Made by a program: the position numbers and the translations under genes. Under the pieces are notes generated by a model. That model was not told where the DNA came from, did no database searches, and saw only the letters and a program-made list of their open reading frames with translations. Below, piece by piece: positions 62,733 through 64,000 of a stretch of DNA of 64,000 bases. The DNA comes from Chthonomonadaceae bacterium. GTDB lineage: Bacteria; Armatimonadota; Chthonomonadetes; Chthonomonadales; Chthonomonadaceae. The stretch's first letter is position 1. Every line of letters begins with the position of its first letter. Location of the stretch: contig JANXSG010000135.1 of assembly GCA_025352825.1 (NCBI GenBank), forward strand, positions 1 to 64,000, in the 5' to 3' direction.

Positions 62733-63578
62733 ATGACACAATCTGAGGAAATCTTATCTATATCGAAAGATATGCTGCCCTCAGCGCGATCTCAGCGTGA
62801 AAGCCTGGGGATACTAAATATGCTGAGTAACTTGCTAATTTTTCTTGGTGAGACAGCGTTGCTCTCATTTCAATGCCTTAAATCACTCGTGACTGGCCGT
62901 GTCGCCATGCGGGATGTTTTGACTCAGATGGCTTCTGTGGGTGCGGATTCGATATGGATTGTTTTGGCAAATAACTTTTTCACAGGCGCGGTTTTCTCTA
63001 TCTATACAGCCACACTAGCCGTTGAGATCGGTTTTCCAGATTTTGTGGGAGGAACGGTAGGATATGCGTTTCTGAATGAGCTAGGGCCGATGCTTGCTGG
63101 TGTCTCTCTGGCATCACGCGCAGGTGCAGCCATTGCCGCCGAAATAGGAACTATGGTGGTAACAGAGCAAGTAGATGCACTTCGCGCGATGGCTATTTCC
63201 CCTATTCGTTATCTTGTGGCTCCCCGCGTCATTGCGTCTATGTGTATGCTGCCCCTTCTCACGGTTCTAGCTGATGTTTTTGGGATGATCGGCGCCATGT
63301 TAGCAGCAAGATCATATGGTGTAGGTTCCATCGTATTCTGGGAATCCGTTCATAAATTTACTCAGCCAGTAGATCTCTGGCGAGGGCTCATTAAATCGGT
63401 GGTTTTCGGACTTCTTATCGGGACGGTCTCCTGCCAGCAAGGATTGAGAACCGAAGGTGGCGCAACAGGAGTTGGGAAAGCAACGACGAGTTCTGTAGTC
63501 TGCTGCGTTGTGCTAATATTTTTGTCAGATTTCTTTTTGGCTCAAATCTTAACCCAGTTTTTCCAACGGCATCTATAG
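62733..63578 (+). CDS. mlaE: MlaE-family lipid ABC transporter permease
   Basis: 281 aa with five or six membrane segments. The family signature is clear: SFQCLKSLVTGRVAMRDVLTQMASVGADSIWIVLANNFFTGAVFSIY, LGPMLAGVSLASRAGAAIAAEIGTMVVTEQVDALRAMAISPIRYLVAPRVIA, and GLLIGTVSCQQGLRTEGGATGVGKATTSSVV. It moves phospholipid between the membranes with an MlaF ATPase, whose gene starts 13 bases downstream, and an MlaD partner expected further on. The N-terminus is ~30 residues longer than in many homologues; ATGs at 62772 and 62820 are alternatives. Confidence 0.93.
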   Translation: MTQSEEILSISKDMLPSARSQRESLGILNMLSNLLIFLGETALLSFQCLKSLVTGRVAMRDVLTQMASVGADSIWIVLANNFFTGAVFSIYTATLAVEIGFPDFVGGTVGYAFLNELGPMLAGVSLASRAGAAIAAEIGTMVVTEQVDALRAMAISPIRYLVAPRVIASMCMLPLLTVLADVFGMIGAMLAARSYGVGSIVFWESVHKFTQPVDLWRGLIKSVVFGLLIGTVSCQQGLRTEGGATGVGKATTSSVVCCVVLIFLSDFFLAQILTQFFQRHL

Positions 63579-63591
63579 TCAAGGGGTTTTC

Positions 63592-64000
63592 ATGAGCAGC
63601 ATAAAAGTTCAGAGCCTCTGTTATGCAACGGAAAAGCGACGCATACTCCAGGATATCAACCTGGATGTTCAGACAGGAGAGATTCTCTCTATAATGGGGC
63701 CATCAGGGAGTGGTAAAACTACCCTCTTAAAAGTTATGACGGGTCTACTAAAACCCACTTCAGGAACTATCCTGATCGATGACATCAATATTACCGATAT
63801 GAAAGAGAGTGCACTCGACCGAGTACGACTTCGAATGGGATTGGTCTTTCAATATGCGGCGCTGTTTGATTCGTTAACTGTATACGATAATATAATTTTT
63901 GGGGTGATACGCCACAATCGTACGATCTCACGAAAAGAACTTGACACAATTGTAACAGAAAGACTCGAGCAAGTGGGATTGCCAGGTATTGCACGTCAGA
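63592..64000 (+). CDS. mlaF: MlaF-family ATP-binding protein, truncated by the window end
   Basis: The ORF track omits this gene because it runs off the edge. From the ATG at 63592 it encodes at least 136 residues beginning MSSIKVQSLCYA. Walker A is GPSGSGKTTLLK, and the Q-loop region is GLVFQYAALFDSLTVYDNI. The A-loop is around SLCYATEKRRIL. The signature motif lies beyond the window. It hydrolyses ATP for the MlaE permease encoded 13 bases upstream. Confidence 0.92.
   Translation, partial: MSSIKVQSLCYATEKRRILQDINLDVQTGEILSIMGPSGSGKTTLLKVMTGLLKPTSGTILIDDINITDMKESALDRVRLRMGLVFQYAALFDSLTVYDNIIFGVIRHNRTISRKELDTIVTERLEQVGLPGIARQ

Overview
The window reads as chromosomal DNA of a diderm, flagellated heterotrophic bacterium of moderate G+C. 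An outer-membrane porin and the start of an Mla lipid-transport operon indicate the outer membrane, and flagellin indicates motility. The aminofutalosine synthase MqnE points to menaquinone made by the futalosine route. EtfBA, a membrane FeS oxidoreductase and an acyl-CoA dehydrogenase would feed beta-oxidation electrons into that quinone. Together with many sugar-handling genes and G-rich hairpin repeats, this fits Armatimonadota or a related lineage (inference; no rRNA or other phylogenetic marker is present to settle it). There are no tRNA or rRNA genes, no CRISPR arrays and no transposase genes. The only stable RNA seen is RNase P RNA.

Layout. 1-6.2 kb (minus): a tight operon of a CofE-like ligase, a YfhO membrane protein, a GT39-type glycosyltransferase, a CBS protein and a homocysteine S-methyltransferase. 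6.3-11.3 kb: an MTAP/PNP-type phosphorylase whose 3' end lies in a repeat element, a sugar isomerase, a TPR protein and a PBP4-type carboxypeptidase. 11.4-13.8 kb: a two-component system. 14.3-19.6 kb: a sugar ABC importer operon with a strong promoter and a three-copy 13-bp tandem repeat at the expected start point. Its first permease is split by an in-frame TGA, and the operon ends in a probable glycosidase. 19.6-21.5 kb: a fragment of a kinase paralogue, a MITE and a broken kelch gene. 21.5-26.4 kb: flagellin, a PhyH-type dioxygenase, a nitrilase-family hydrolase and MqnE.

26.6-38.4 kb (all minus): acyl-CoA dehydrogenase, FeS oxidoreductase and EtfBA, then an EamA transporter, an L-arabinokinase/galactokinase-like GHMP kinase, a DegT aminotransferase, an RmlD-like reductase and a secreted probable glycosidase. 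38.7-43.8 kb (plus): a sulfatase-fold hydrolase without the formylglycine cysteine, an SDR epimerase, an MscS channel and a GDPD-C39 peptidase fusion. 43.9-50.2 kb: an aldo/keto reductase, secreted proteins, an N-acetylglucosamine-kinase-like ATPase and rnpB. 50.2-55.4 kb (minus): an AAC(3)-like protein, a nucleotide-pyrophosphatase-type hydrolase and a GH2 enzyme. 55.6-62.6 kb: a lone receiver protein, then a DPPR-synthase-like UbiA protein, a HAD phosphatase, a GT39 enzyme, GatA/GatC and the porin. 62.7 kb to the end (plus): mlaE and the 5' part of mlaF.

The strongest unexplained structure is a family of hairpin-rich non-coding elements. Two share an 18-bp terminal inverted repeat (GAGGTAATTGCAAAAGTC) and a common core, but differ in an exchangeable G-rich module. 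Related pieces supply the 3' coding ends of two genes (the phosphorylase and the FeS oxidoreductase), sit inside an operon, and abut a 20-codon fragment of a histidine kinase paralogue. Other points of interest are the ABC operon control region, the split permease, the GDPD-C39 fusion and the DPPR-synthase/HAD/GT-C cluster. All family assignments come from reading motifs; no database search was run.
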